From positions 930,001 to 994,000 of the forward strand of contig NZ_JAMXSS010000002.1 in NCBI RefSeq assembly GCF_024124825.1: a stretch of 64,000 nt of DNA, read 5' to 3'. The DNA comes from Arthrobacter sp. H16F315 (lineage in GTDB: Bacteria > Actinomycetota > Actinomycetes > Actinomycetales > Micrococcaceae). The notes beneath the pieces were generated by a model. It was not told the DNA's origin, searched no databases, and was given only the letters and a program-made list of their open reading frames with translations. Both the position numbers and the translations under genes were made by a program. Of the stretch, positions 35,268-43,849 are shown one piece after another; positions within the stretch are counted from its first letter, which is position 1, and every line of letters begins with the position of its first letter.

Positions 35268-35555
35268 GTGGCCGGGATCAGCGTGGTGTTGCCGAGTGTG
35301 CTCCATCCCCTCGCCGGCGGGCAGTCCTTCCTGACTGCGCCCGTAGCCGCGGAGGTGACGGTGGCGGCTTTGCTTGACCTGGTCACCGAGGAATACCCGG
35401 CCCTGGCAAGGCGGCTCCGGGACGAAACCGGTACTGTCCGGCGTCACGTGAATATATACGTCAACGGGAATGAAATCCGGCGGCTGCAGGGCCTGGGCAC
35501 CAGGGTGTCACCGGGTGAGGAGCTGCTGATCATCCAGTCCGTCGCGGGCGGCTAG
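35268..35555 (+). CDS. MoaD/ThiS-family sulfur-carrier-like protein
   Basis: 95 residues with a ubiquitin-like beta-grasp layout: EVTVAALLDLVTEEYPALAR, then VNIYVNGNEIRRLQGLGTRV and ELLIIQSVAGG. It ends in AGG, so the C-terminal di-Gly needed for thiocarboxylate formation is intact. GTG 35268 is the start. Coupled to the BNR protein by a 6-bp gap; no moeB/thiF-type activating gene is nearby. It might carry sulfur or be ligated to a partner. The stop overlaps the convergent gene by 4 bases. Confidence 0.85.
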   Translation: MAGISVVLPSVLHPLAGGQSFLTAPVAAEVTVAALLDLVTEEYPALARRLRDETGTVRRHVNIYVNGNEIRRLQGLGTRVSPGEELLIIQSVAGG

Positions 35556-35797
35556 CTGCTTGCAGCGACCCGCCAGAGGCTGCACTCGTCGGTGTTAATG
35601 GCCTTCCGGCTGCCCGATTGCCGGTCCATAATCCACACGACGCCGATTCCGGGCGCGGTTTCCTGGACGCACCCGCGGCGGATCACCACGTCGTCGTAAT
35701 TGGGGCCGACCTTCAGCCGCGCCTCGATCTCGTCGCCGCGGTGCAGCTGATCCAAGGCGCGGATGCGGGTGACATGGGCTGTGGCTTCCTTCAACAT
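35552..35797 (-). CDS. Small hypothetical protein, convergent with the MoaD-like gene
   Basis: 81 residues from ATG 35797, preceded by AGGAGG at a standard distance. The sequence (HVTRIRALDQLHRGDEIEAR, DVVIRRGCVQETAPGIGVVW) suggests a small beta-barrel, resembling DUF1918/hypervirulence-type actinobacterial proteins, but no family is asserted. The last four bases overlap the convergent moaD-like gene. Confidence 0.65.
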   Translation of the reverse strand: MLKEATAHVTRIRALDQLHRGDEIEARLKVGPNYDDVVIRRGCVQETAPGIGVVWIMDRQSGSRKAINTDECSLWRVAASS

Positions 35798-35969
35798 GGC
35801 GGGACCTCCTGGACTGGAGAGTGATGCCTGCTCTTGCCGGCGCTTCCAGTGTGGCGCGCCATTGTTGCCACCGCGTTTCGATCCGGTAAGACATGGGTAA
35901 GCGTCCGGCGCCGGGGTTGTTGCCGTGCGGCCGCTGGCGGTCGCCGGGGTCCGGGCGGACAATAGGGCC

Positions 35970-37052
35970 ATGCAACTGCCGCTGATGCCGCCGATCGCGC
36001 CGATGCTGGCAAAGGCCGTGCCGGCCCTGCCGGAGGGTCCGGTGATGTTCGAACCGAAGTGGGACGGTTTCAGGTCCCTCATCTTCCGTGACGGGGCCGA
36101 GGTGGAGATCGGCAGCCGCAACGCTAAGCCCCTAACGCGTTACTTTCCGGAGCTGGTCGAGGCGCTGAAAATGAATCTTCCGCGGCGCTGTGTGATTGAC
36201 GGGGAGATCATTATGGTCGGCGCCTCGGGCGACCGGCTCGACTTTGATCTGCTGCAGCAGCGGATCCATCCTGCCGCAAGCAGGGTGCGGCTACTGGCCG
36301 AAGCGACACCGGCGAGTTTTGTCGCGTTTGACCTGCTTGCCCTCGACGACGAGGACCTCACCGACCGTCCGTTCGCAGAGCGGCGTGCCGCCTTGGAGCG
36401 TGTGCTCGCCGGAAGTGCCCCGCCAATCCACCTCACCGCCGCGACCCGGGACCGGGGGACAGCAAAGGAATGGTTTCACCGGTTCGAGGGAGCAGGTCTC
36501 GACGGGATCGTGGCCAAACCCCTCGACGGGAAGTACCTGCCGGACAAACGCTCGATGTTCAAGGTCAAGCACGAACGCACCGCGGACTGCGTTCTCGCCG
36601 GATACCGGGTGCACACTTCCGGGCCGGACCGCGTCGGGTCGCTGCTGCTGGGACTTTACGACGCTGCCGGCAGCCTCGCCAACGTGGGAGTTGTGGGGGC
36701 TTTCCCGATGCAGCGGCGCAAGGACCTCTTCGGTGAACTCCAGCCGCTTGTGGCCGGCGGTGAAGGCCACCCTTGGGCCCGGACCCACCCGGATGAAGGG
36801 ACCCGGACGCCCCGCAACGCCGAGGGCAGCCGGTGGAGCGGCGGCAAGGACCTCTCGTTTACCCCGCTTCGGCCGGACCGGGTGGTGGAGGTGAAATACG
36901 ACCACATGGAGGGTCGAAGGTTCCGCCACACAACGCAGTTTCTCCGCTGGCGCCCGGACCGGGAGCCGCGCTCCTGCACCTACGACCAGCTCGAGGTGCC
37001 GGCGGGCTTCGATCTGGCCGCGGTCCTGGGGAACGGAAAGGCTCCATCCTGA
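35970..37052 (+). CDS. ligC: ATP-dependent DNA ligase, LigC type
   Basis: 360 residues. Nucleotidyl-transferase motifs: I at EPKWDGFR, where the Lys (about residue 29) is adenylated; DGEIIMVG for III; GLDGIVAKPL with VKHERTADCVLAGYRV for IV-V. An OB-fold follows with RPDRVVEVKYDHMEGRRFRH and KDLSFTPL. The lengths and motifs match actinobacterial LigC, which acts in short-gap and base-excision repair. ATG 35970 is taken. It is monocistronic; repeated GC tracts that could form a terminator follow. Confidence 0.92.
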   Translation: MQLPLMPPIAPMLAKAVPALPEGPVMFEPKWDGFRSLIFRDGAEVEIGSRNAKPLTRYFPELVEALKMNLPRRCVIDGEIIMVGASGDRLDFDLLQQRIHPAASRVRLLAEATPASFVAFDLLALDDEDLTDRPFAERRAALERVLAGSAPPIHLTAATRDRGTAKEWFHRFEGAGLDGIVAKPLDGKYLPDKRSMFKVKHERTADCVLAGYRVHTSGPDRVGSLLLGLYDAAGSLANVGVVGAFPMQRRKDLFGELQPLVAGGEGHPWARTHPDEGTRTPRNAEGSRWSGGKDLSFTPLRPDRVVEVKYDHMEGRRFRHTTQFLRWRPDREPRSCTYDQLEVPAGFDLAAVLGNGKAPS

Positions 37053-37124
37053 CACCCTGACCGACCCGGCGCGACCCGGCGTGGCCCGGCCCGGCCCGGG
37101 CCGGTGCGGACCGCAGCGGCCGGG

Positions 37125-37275
37125 TTACTTGAGGCCGAGCTCCTTGGTGGGAATTTTGAAGGATTCCTTGGCGGTCAGGGCCGAGACGGCCGCGATGACA
37201 CAGATGACGCCGGTGAAGATGCTGATCTGGACCCAGCCGCCGGGCTTGATGCCGCCCATGGCCGCGACGATCGCC
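37125..37275 (-). pseudogene. Remnant: C-terminus of an MHS/MFS transporter
   Basis: On the minus strand, about 50 codons read AIVAAMGGIKPGGWVQISIF, then a last membrane helix with TGVICVIAAVSALTAKESF, and IPTKELGLK before a TAA at 37125-37127. This is the end of a metabolite:H+ symporter (MHS) of the type that takes up aromatic or dicarboxylic acids. No start or upstream body is present: the homology stops at about 37275, where a pcaJ remnant on the other strand begins. Interpreted as the far edge of a deletion. Confidence 0.72.
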
Positions 37276-37479
37276 CGCGACGGCGTGTCCAAGCTTGTGG
37301 AGGCGTGCAGCTACCCGCTCACCGGCATCGGCTGCGTGACCCGGGTTTACACGGACAAGGCCGTCTTCCTGACCGGCCCCGGCGGCGTTCAGGTCCGCGA
37401 GACGTTCGGTTGCACGCTCGAGGAGCTGCAGGACATGGTTCCGTTGCCGCTCAAGGCCGCGGCCCCGGTCCGGAGCTGA
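37276..37479 (+). pseudogene. pcaJ: Remnant: C-terminus of pcaJ (3-oxoadipate CoA-transferase subunit B)
   Basis: About 66 codons from the plus strand read RDGVSKLVEACSYPLTGIGC, TRVYTDKAVFLTGPGG and VRETFGCTLEELQDMV, the conserved C-terminus of PcaJ-type CoA-transferase beta subunits, ending in TGA at 37477. The rest of the gene, about two thirds, is missing; to the left the frame enters unrelated sequence. Intact pcaR follows after 47 bp, the usual order of an actinobacterial pca cluster. CCGCGAC occurs at both 37262-37268 and 37275-37281, perhaps the deletion microhomology. Confidence 0.8.
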
Positions 37480-37526
37480 GCATCGGCCCGGATGGATAAA
37501 ATGGTGCGGGACCGAGCGGCGAGGAA

Positions 37527-38336
37527 ATGATCGACGCAGCAAAGACCGCCAAAACCGGTGGCGCGCCGGCGGCCAGTGACCAGTACGTCCAGTCGCTTGC
37601 ACGCGGACTGGCGGTGATCCGCGCTTTCGACACCGACCACCCGAAGATGACACTGTCCGAGGTGGCGGCCCGGACGGACCTGACCCGGGCCACGGCGCGG
37701 CGGTTCCTGCACACCCTCGTGGAGTTGGACTACGTCCGCACCGACGGGAAGATCTTCGCCCTGACCGCCAAGGTGCTGCAGCTCGGGTATGCGTACCTGT
37801 CCGGGCTCTCGCTGCCGCAGCTCGCGCAGCCGCACCTGGAGGAGCTGTCGCTCCGCTTGGGGGAATCGACGTCGGCTGCGGTGCTGGAAGGGGCCGACAT
37901 CGCCTACATCGCCAGGGTGGCGACGCGCCGGATCATGGCTGTCGGCATCACCGTCGGCACCCGGTTCCCGGCGTACGCGACCTCCATGGGCAGGGTAGTG
38001 CTGGCGGCCCTGCCGCCGGCGCGGCTGCAGGAGTACCTGGCCGGAACTGAAATCCGGCCCCTGACCCCGCGTGCCATCGGAACACGGGAGGGTCTTCTCG
38101 CCGAGCTGGACCTGGTCAGGTCACAAGGCTGGTGCCTGCTCAACCAGGAGCTCGAGCTCGGCCTGATGTCCGTCGCAGCGCCGGTCCATGACGGCCTCAA
38201 GGTGGTCGCTGCCATTAACGTGTCCCTGCACGCCCAGTCGGTTGCCGGCCGGCCCGACCCGGAGGCCTACTTGGGCTCGGTGCGCGAGGCGACGGTTGCT
38301 ACCGCCGAACTCATCTCCGCGGACCTGTCGTCGTGA
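37527..38336 (+). CDS. pcaR: IclR-family regulator of protocatechuate catabolism (PcaR type)
   Basis: 269 residues. The N-terminal helix-turn-helix is YVQSLARGLAVIRAFDTDHP, TLSEVAARTDLTRATARRFL; the effector domain has AYLSGLSLPQLAQPHLEELS, AYIARVATRRIMAVGITVGT and RFPAYATSMGRVVLAALPPA. This agrees with the PcaR/PcaU/PobR branch. The protein looks intact, but the pca structural genes beside it are gone except for the pcaJ tail. Its targets must lie elsewhere, or it is a relic in progress. Confidence 0.86.
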   Translation: MIDAAKTAKTGGAPAASDQYVQSLARGLAVIRAFDTDHPKMTLSEVAARTDLTRATARRFLHTLVELDYVRTDGKIFALTAKVLQLGYAYLSGLSLPQLAQPHLEELSLRLGESTSAAVLEGADIAYIARVATRRIMAVGITVGTRFPAYATSMGRVVLAALPPARLQEYLAGTEIRPLTPRAIGTREGLLAELDLVRSQGWCLLNQELELGLMSVAAPVHDGLKVVAAINVSLHAQSVAGRPDPEAYLGSVREATVATAELISADLSS

Positions 38337-38348
38337 CGTTCGCTGTAC

Positions 38349-38588
38349 TCAGCTGACGGCGTCCGGCGAAGGGGCGGTCGAGACTGTGATGGTGACCCCC
38401 GCGTCGTCGTCACGGATCTTAAGGTGGAGGTCCCTGCCCACCAGCGAGGCATGTATGTCCTCGCTGTCCGTCGGGGCGATCTGTTCTGCCAGCCGCGTGA
38501 CGGCCAGCGCCATGGCCCGGCCCCAATCATGGGGATCCATGCTGGACGCCTCGGCCTCGGCCGAGAAATTCTCCTGTGCTTCCGACAT
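38349..38588 (-). CDS. Small acidic hypothetical protein
   Basis: 79 residues from ATG 38588, three bases after GGGAG. Acidic, probably alpha/beta (DWGRAMALAVTRLAEQIAPT, HLKIRDDDAGVTITVS). Not recognised. It converges on pcaR with a 12-bp gap and is divergent from the lipid-kinase gene. A longer upstream frame is not supported. Confidence 0.6.
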   Translation of the reverse strand: MSEAQENFSAEAEASSMDPHDWGRAMALAVTRLAEQIAPTDSEDIHASLVGRDLHLKIRDDDAGVTITVSTAPSPDAVS

Positions 38589-38817
38589 GTGCTCCCGCTT
38601 CCCGCCCCTGGAACGCGTCCTGCCAGGCCGATCCTGGCAGGCGGCCTTCCTGGCAGGATTCCCATCCCGGAAGGCTCCAGTACTTGAGCATGGCCAGTCT
38701 AGTGACCGTGACTGGCGGACGTCCACGGTTCGCGCCCGCGCCGCCGAAGTTACGCACGGAATCCCGCTAGGATTTCAATCCGGGACACCCCACGCCCGCT
38801 ATGTCTTGAAGGACGTT

Positions 38818-39756
38818 ATGCCAGAGAACGATTCCGAGCCTGAACGCACTACACCACCCCGGCGCGCCGCCGTCGTTATCAACCCCGGAAAATCCGGCGG
38901 ACCGGAGCTCCAGCGCGAGATCTTGCGGCTTTGCGAAACACAAGGCTGGGCTGAACCGCTGTGGCTCGAAACCAGCATCGAGGACCCGGGCACCGGCCAG
39001 GCCCGCCAGGCACTGGAGGCCGGGGTCGACGTTGTAATCGCGGCCGGCGGCGACGGGACCGTGCGCTGCGTCGCGGAGGTGCTCGCAGGCACCACAACGC
39101 CCATGGGTCTGGTGCCGCTGGGGACCGGAAACCTCCTGGCCCGCAACCTCGGCGTGGACATCAGCGATCCGGTTGCAGCCTGCCGGGGCGTCCTCACCGG
39201 CAGCGAACGGACCATCGATGTCGTCAAGGCAACACTCGACCACTCCGATGAACAGCAGTTGTTCCTGGTCATGGCCGGTCTCGGCTACGACGCGGCAATT
39301 ATGGCCGACACCGTGGACGTGCTGAAGGACCGGATGGGCTGGGTGGCCTACGTGGAAGCGGGCATCCGTAAGCTTCCGGGCAAACCGGTCAAGGCGAAGA
39401 TCAGCGTCGACGGCGGGAAAACCGTCCAACGCAGGATCCGCAGCGTTATGATCGGCAATTGCGGCCGGATCATGGGCGGCGTCGAGATTTTTCCCGACGC
39501 CAAGTTCGACGACGGTGTGCTGGACCTGTTGGTCCTGGCGCCCCGCGGCCGGTTTGGCTGGCTGGGCGTTGTCGCCGGGATCTTCGGTCGGAACAAGCGC
39601 GAGACCGACTCAGTCGAGTACTTCCAGGGCAAGGCCGCCGAGATCACCCTGGAGCGCGAGCAGGAGTTCCAGTTGGACGGTGACCATCTCGGCGCCGGAA
39701 CGCATTTGGCTGTGGCCATCGATCGGGGTGCTTTGACGATCCGGATGGCCGGCTGA
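38818..39756 (+). CDS. Diacylglycerol/lipid kinase family protein (YegS/DgkB-like)
   Basis: 312 residues. The catalytic domain has AAVVINPGKSG, VIAAGGDGTVRCVAEVLAG, MGLVPLGTGNLLARNLGVDI and VMAGLGYDAAIM, with an FP DAKFDDGVLDLLV-type strand. It phosphorylates a lipid such as diacylglycerol or polyprenol at the membrane face with ATP. ATG 38818 follows AAGGAC. It stands before the second EPS locus and could recycle undecaprenol, but that is only inferred. Confidence 0.9.
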   Translation: MPENDSEPERTTPPRRAAVVINPGKSGGPELQREILRLCETQGWAEPLWLETSIEDPGTGQARQALEAGVDVVIAAGGDGTVRCVAEVLAGTTTPMGLVPLGTGNLLARNLGVDISDPVAACRGVLTGSERTIDVVKATLDHSDEQQLFLVMAGLGYDAAIMADTVDVLKDRMGWVAYVEAGIRKLPGKPVKAKISVDGGKTVQRRIRSVMIGNCGRIMGGVEIFPDAKFDDGVLDLLVLAPRGRFGWLGVVAGIFGRNKRETDSVEYFQGKAAEITLEREQEFQLDGDHLGAGTHLAVAIDRGALTIRMAG

Positions 39757-40089
39757 AGTATCGGCGGGCGGTCCTCGGCGACTTCGCATTTCCGGCACAA
39801 GCCGGGGTGGCTGGGCCCGGCCATGAGTACTACCCGGGCAAGTCTCCGGGAGTGTGGTTCGCAAAGGCGAGTACGAATCACTCGTGACTGCCGTATTCCT
39901 CCCAACCTAGATTGACTCAGGGATCACCCGATGCAGCCAATGCATTCTGGACGGAGTCACTATGGCGCGCTGGTTGGCGTTCACATGGGATGTTTTTTCG
40001 ACGGAACGATCTTCCCTGCTCCGGGCGCCCTTCCGCTGTGTGGATGAAAGTGTTCCCCAAGCAGCGGGCCACGGGTTTGAGGAACACCG
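39757..40089. promoter_or_regulatory. Upstream region of the second EPS operon
   Basis: A 333-bp gap with no gene. A TTGACT box lies at 39912-39917 but no clear -10 follows at 17 bp. GAGGAAC precedes the first start. Because all downstream EPS genes are tightly packed, this region probably carries their common promoter. Confidence 0.4.
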
Positions 40090-41727
40090 GTGACAGCGCG
40101 TCCGGAGTGGATGGCACTGGGGCTGACCTCAGCGGCCCCGGGACACGGTGCCAGCCGCGCCGGCGGGACCCTGGCCGACCTCGCCTACGCCCCGCACCAA
40201 CGCCACGCCGAACACGACGCACGCACCCCACCGGTAATATTTCGACCCCAGCCGCTGCCCGCCGCAGTCCCGGCAGTCCGGGTCCCCGCCCGGCTCTCGG
40301 GCCGGGAGTGGGCGCGGTTCTTGCGGCGGGTACTGCGCGGCACGGACGCCCTGCTGGTCGCCGCCTGTGTCTTTGCCGGATTCCTGGTCCGCTTCGAGGG
40401 CGGCCAGCCTCTCACAGGAAGCCTCGCTGATCTCAACGCGGCTGTGATCGGCGCGGTCCTGGGCATCCTGTGGGTCGCCGCGCTGGGTCTCTACCGGACC
40501 AGGGACACAAAGATCCTGGGTGCCGGGACCAGTGAATATAAGCGGGTGGCCGCGGCAAGTGGAGCGGTCTTCGGATTGCTCGCCGTGGGTCTTGTTGCTT
40601 TTCGTGTCCAGCCGGCGTCGGCGTTCCATTTGGTCTCGCTCCCGCTGGGACTCGTCCTGCTGCCCGGTGGCCGCTGGACGGCGCGCCGATGGTACAACTC
40701 CCGTCAGGCCCTGGGGCAGTTCCTCGTGCGGGCGATTGTGATCGGCGAGCCCGAGGACGTGCGCTACGTGCTCAAGCGGATCTCCAAGAAGTCCGGAGCC
40801 GTCTACGAAATCCTCGGTGTGGCGTTGCCGGGCGGGCGGCGGGGGACAACCTTCGACGTCGACGGCCGCCGGGTGCCCGTACTGTCCTCCACCGATGACG
40901 TTGTCCGGACCGTCGGCCGCTGCGGGGCGGAAGCGGTCATCGTGGCCGGACCGGTACCCGGCGGTAACCAATACATCCGTGAGCTGGGCTGGGGGCTGGA
41001 GGAGCACAAGGCGGAGCTGGTCCTCGCTTCGTCCCTGACCAATGTTGCCGGGCCGCGGATCCACTGGCGGCCGGTAGAAGGGCTGCCGCTGATGCACGTG
41101 GATGTGCCCCGGTACAGCGGCGCCAAACATGCGTTCAAGCGACTGCTGGACATCGTTGTGGCCGCGGCCGCCCTGGCCTTGCTTGCCCCGCTTTTCCTCG
41201 TCCTCGCGATCATCGTCAAACACGACAGCCCCGGGCCCGTTCTCTTCAGGCAGGAGCGCGTCGGGAAAGCCGGAAAGCCGTTCCGGATGCTCAAGATCAG
41301 GTCCATGGTCACCGACGCCGACGCCGACGCCGCGCTGGCAGTTCTTTCCGGCCAAAACGACGGCGCCGGGGTTCTCTTCAAGATGCACAACGACCCCCGG
41401 GTGACCCGCTGCGGGCGGTGGATGCGCCGGTACTCGCTGGACGAGCTGCCGCAGTTCTGGAATGTCCTCTCAGGAGCAATGAGCCTGGTCGGACCCCGGC
41501 CGCCGCTGCAGCGCGAAGTGGTCGGCTACGAGAGGCACACGCACCGACGGCTGCTGATCAAGCCCGGGATTACCGGCCTGTGGCAAGTCAACGGCCGTTC
41601 GGATCTGCCGTGGGACGAAGCGGTGCGCCTGGATCTCTACTACGTGGAGAACTGGTCGATCATGGGCGACGTCATCATCATCTGGCGCACCTTCAGGGCA
41701 ATGTGCGTGCCTGCTGGCGCGTACTAA
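40090..41727 (+). CDS. Exopolysaccharide priming glycosylphosphotransferase (WbaP/CpsE type)
   Basis: 545 residues. Residues about 95-260 form membrane segments and a nucleotide-binding-like domain (FLVRAIVIGEPEDVRYVLKR). The C-terminal sugar-transferase domain begins KRLLDIVVAAAALALLAPLF, with PGPVLFRQERVGKAGKPFRM, RRYSLDELPQFWNVLSGAMS, SLVGPRPP and PGITGLWQVNGRSDLPWDEA. It transfers a hexose-1-phosphate to undecaprenyl phosphate, the first step of repeat-unit assembly. GTG 40090 follows GAGGAAC. It heads the second EPS operon and would also serve the first locus, which lacks a priming enzyme. Confidence 0.93.
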   Translation: MTARPEWMALGLTSAAPGHGASRAGGTLADLAYAPHQRHAEHDARTPPVIFRPQPLPAAVPAVRVPARLSGREWARFLRRVLRGTDALLVAACVFAGFLVRFEGGQPLTGSLADLNAAVIGAVLGILWVAALGLYRTRDTKILGAGTSEYKRVAAASGAVFGLLAVGLVAFRVQPASAFHLVSLPLGLVLLPGGRWTARRWYNSRQALGQFLVRAIVIGEPEDVRYVLKRISKKSGAVYEILGVALPGGRRGTTFDVDGRRVPVLSSTDDVVRTVGRCGAEAVIVAGPVPGGNQYIRELGWGLEEHKAELVLASSLTNVAGPRIHWRPVEGLPLMHVDVPRYSGAKHAFKRLLDIVVAAAALALLAPLFLVLAIIVKHDSPGPVLFRQERVGKAGKPFRMLKIRSMVTDADADAALAVLSGQNDGAGVLFKMHNDPRVTRCGRWMRRYSLDELPQFWNVLSGAMSLVGPRPPLQREVVGYERHTHRRLLIKPGITGLWQVNGRSDLPWDEAVRLDLYYVENWSIMGDVIIIWRTFRAMCVPAGAY

Positions 41728-41744
41728 CTAAGCAAGGAAACTCA

Positions 41745-42857
41745 ATGAATGATTCACGTTCAGATTACCTTCGTGGCCGGGATCTGGCGGCCACCGGCGG
41801 GCCGTTGAAGGCTGCCGTCATCGGTGCCGGCTACTGGGGACCCAACCTGGCACGGAACTTCACCGTCAGTCCGGACTGGGAGCTGGCCGGCATCGTGGAT
41901 CTGGACCAAGACCGGGCCGCCAAGCTCGCCGCTGCCCAGGGCGGGGTTCCGGTCTTTAAGTCCATCGATGAACTGCTGGACCTGGCCGACGTCGACGCCG
42001 TCGCGATTGCGACGCCCGCCCACACCCACCACGGCATCGCCCTGACGGCGTTGAAAGCCGGGAAACACGTGCTGGTGGAGAAGCCCCTGGCCGACAGCCG
42101 GCTGAGGGGACTGGAGATGGTTGAAGAAGCGGATGAGCGGGGGCTGGTCCTGATGGCCGACCACACCTACTGCTACACCCCGGCAGTGCTGAAGATCCGG
42201 GAGCTGATCGCCGACGGGTCGCTCGGGGACATTCTGTTCATCGATTCGGTCCGGATCAACCTGGGCCTGGTGCAACCGGATGTGGATGTCTTCTGGGACC
42301 TTGCGCCCCACGACCTGTCCATTCTCGACTTCATTCTCCCGGGCGGGCTGCGGCCGGTCGAGGTTGCTGCGCACGGCGCTGATCCGCTCGGTACCGGTCA
42401 CGCCTGTATTGGGCACCTGACGTTTGCGTTGCCCAACGATGCCATGGCCCACGTGCACGTGAACTGGTTGAGTCCGACCAAAATCCGCCAGCTTGTGGTC
42501 GGAGGCTCCCGGCGGACCCTGGTGTGGGATGACTTGAACCCCCAGCAGCGGCTCAGTGTCTACGACCGGGGAGTCAGCCTGGACCGCAAGTCACCGTCCG
42601 CGGCAGCCAGAACCGCCTCGGCCATCTCCTACCGGCTGGGCGACACCTGGTCACCGGCGCTCCCCGAGTATGAGGCGCTCGGGGAGATGGTGGCGGAATT
42701 CGCCAACAGTATCCGGCAGCGGCGCCCTGCCCGAACCAGCGGCGCTTCCGGTCTCCGGGTGCTCTGTGTGCTGGAGGCAGTCAGCGACAGCCTCCGTGCC
42801 GACGGGAAGGCCAGCATTGTGGTCGGCAACGAACCGAAACTTGAGGTCAGCAGATGA
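41745..42857 (+). CDS. Gfo/Idh/MocA oxidoreductase, WlbA/WbpB-like
   Basis: 370 residues. The Rossmann domain has AAVIGAGYWGPNLARNF (dinucleotide site), then ATPAHTHHGIALTALKAGKH and VLVEKPLADS with the catalytic-region EKP. A C-terminal alpha/beta domain follows. It probably oxidises a UDP-sugar at C3, as WlbA/WbpB do, preparing the sugar for the DegT aminotransferase downstream. AAGGAAA precedes the ATG. ATGA overlap with the epimerase gene. Confidence 0.85.
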   Translation: MNDSRSDYLRGRDLAATGGPLKAAVIGAGYWGPNLARNFTVSPDWELAGIVDLDQDRAAKLAAAQGGVPVFKSIDELLDLADVDAVAIATPAHTHHGIALTALKAGKHVLVEKPLADSRLRGLEMVEEADERGLVLMADHTYCYTPAVLKIRELIADGSLGDILFIDSVRINLGLVQPDVDVFWDLAPHDLSILDFILPGGLRPVEVAAHGADPLGTGHACIGHLTFALPNDAMAHVHVNWLSPTKIRQLVVGGSRRTLVWDDLNPQQRLSVYDRGVSLDRKSPSAAARTASAISYRLGDTWSPALPEYEALGEMVAEFANSIRQRRPARTSGASGLRVLCVLEAVSDSLRADGKASIVVGNEPKLEVSR

Positions 42858-43849
42858 GCACACTCCAAGGAGCACACGTCCTGGTCACCGGCGGAGCGGG
42901 AACTATCGGGTCCACGGTCGTGGACCAACTGCTGGACGCCGGCGCCGGCAGGATCGACGTGCTGGACAACTTGGTCCGCGGCCGCCGGGCCAACCTCGAT
43001 CCGGCCCGCTCCAGCGGACGGGTACACCTCATCGAAGGGGACATCCGCGACCGGGACCTGGTCCATGACTTGTGCCGCGGCAAGGACATCGTCTTCCACC
43101 AGGCAGCCATTCGCATCACCCAATGCGCCGAAGAGCCTCGTCTTGCCCTTGAGGTGCTGGTGGACGGGACGTTTAATGTGCTCGAAGCAGTGTCCGCCCA
43201 GCGGGTCGGCAAGCTCGTGGCGGCGTCCAGTGCCTCTGTCTACGGCCTGGCGGAGACCTTTCCGACCGCCGAACGCCATCACCACCACAACAACGACACA
43301 TTTTACGGCGCAGCCAAGTCCTTCAACGAGGCCATGGCCCGTAGTTTCCGCGCGATGTACGGCCTGGACTACGTGCTGTTGCGCTACTTCAACGTGTACG
43401 GTCCGCGGATGGACGTCCACGGCCTCTACACCGAGGTGCTGGTTCGCTGGATGGAACGAATCGACGACGGGCTGCCGCCCCTGATCTTCGGCGACGGACA
43501 GCAGACCATGGATTTTGTGCATACGAGGGATGTGGCACGGGCCAATATCCTGGCCGCGGGCAGCCCGGTGAACGCGGGCGTTTACAACGTCGCCAGCGGG
43601 GTCGAAACCAGCCTGCTGGAACTGGCCGAAGCACTATTGCGGGCCATGGGTTCGGAACTGGCCGTAGAGCACGGCCCCGACCGTGCCGTGAACGGGGTCG
43701 TCCGACGCCAGGCGGACACGGGCGCGGCCACACGCGAGCTTGGATTCAGTGCCGAAACCGGGCTAGCGGACGGGCTGCGCGAATTGGTGGACTGGTGGCG
43801 GCCGCTGCGCGCCGAGATTGCAGACGCCAGGGTCGGGGGCACGCGGTGA
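42854..43849 (+). CDS. NAD-dependent sugar epimerase/dehydratase (SDR)
   Basis: 331 residues. Extended SDR: GGAGTIGSTVVDQLLDAGAG at the N-terminus, SSASVYG with the catalytic Ser, YGAAKSFNEAM with the catalytic Tyr and Lys, and RYFNVYGPR. It resembles UDP-glucose/GlcNAc 4-epimerases and would reshape a nucleotide sugar for EPS. It overlaps its neighbours at both ends (ATGA and GTGA). The substrate cannot be read. Confidence 0.86.
   Translation: MSTLQGAHVLVTGGAGTIGSTVVDQLLDAGAGRIDVLDNLVRGRRANLDPARSSGRVHLIEGDIRDRDLVHDLCRGKDIVFHQAAIRITQCAEEPRLALEVLVDGTFNVLEAVSAQRVGKLVAASSASVYGLAETFPTAERHHHHNNDTFYGAAKSFNEAMARSFRAMYGLDYVLLRYFNVYGPRMDVHGLYTEVLVRWMERIDDGLPPLIFGDGQQTMDFVHTRDVARANILAAGSPVNAGVYNVASGVETSLLELAEALLRAMGSELAVEHGPDRAVNGVVRRQADTGAATRELGFSAETGLADGLRELVDWWRPLRAEIADARVGGTR

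Larger units (their letters stand above)
37053..37526. other. Deletion scar between ligC and pcaR
   Basis: The region has GC-rich tandem CCCGGC-type repeats after ligC (37060-37110), then the MHS remnant and the pcaJ remnant fused back-to-back. It contains no transposase or clear insertion-sequence ends. The remnants point to loss of the pca genes that once lay between them. Confidence 0.7.

Noticed and set aside
37053..37526. Insertion sequence at the pca deletion scar
   Set aside because: No transposase-like frame, terminal inverted repeats or target-site duplication were seen; simple deletion explains the fused remnants.
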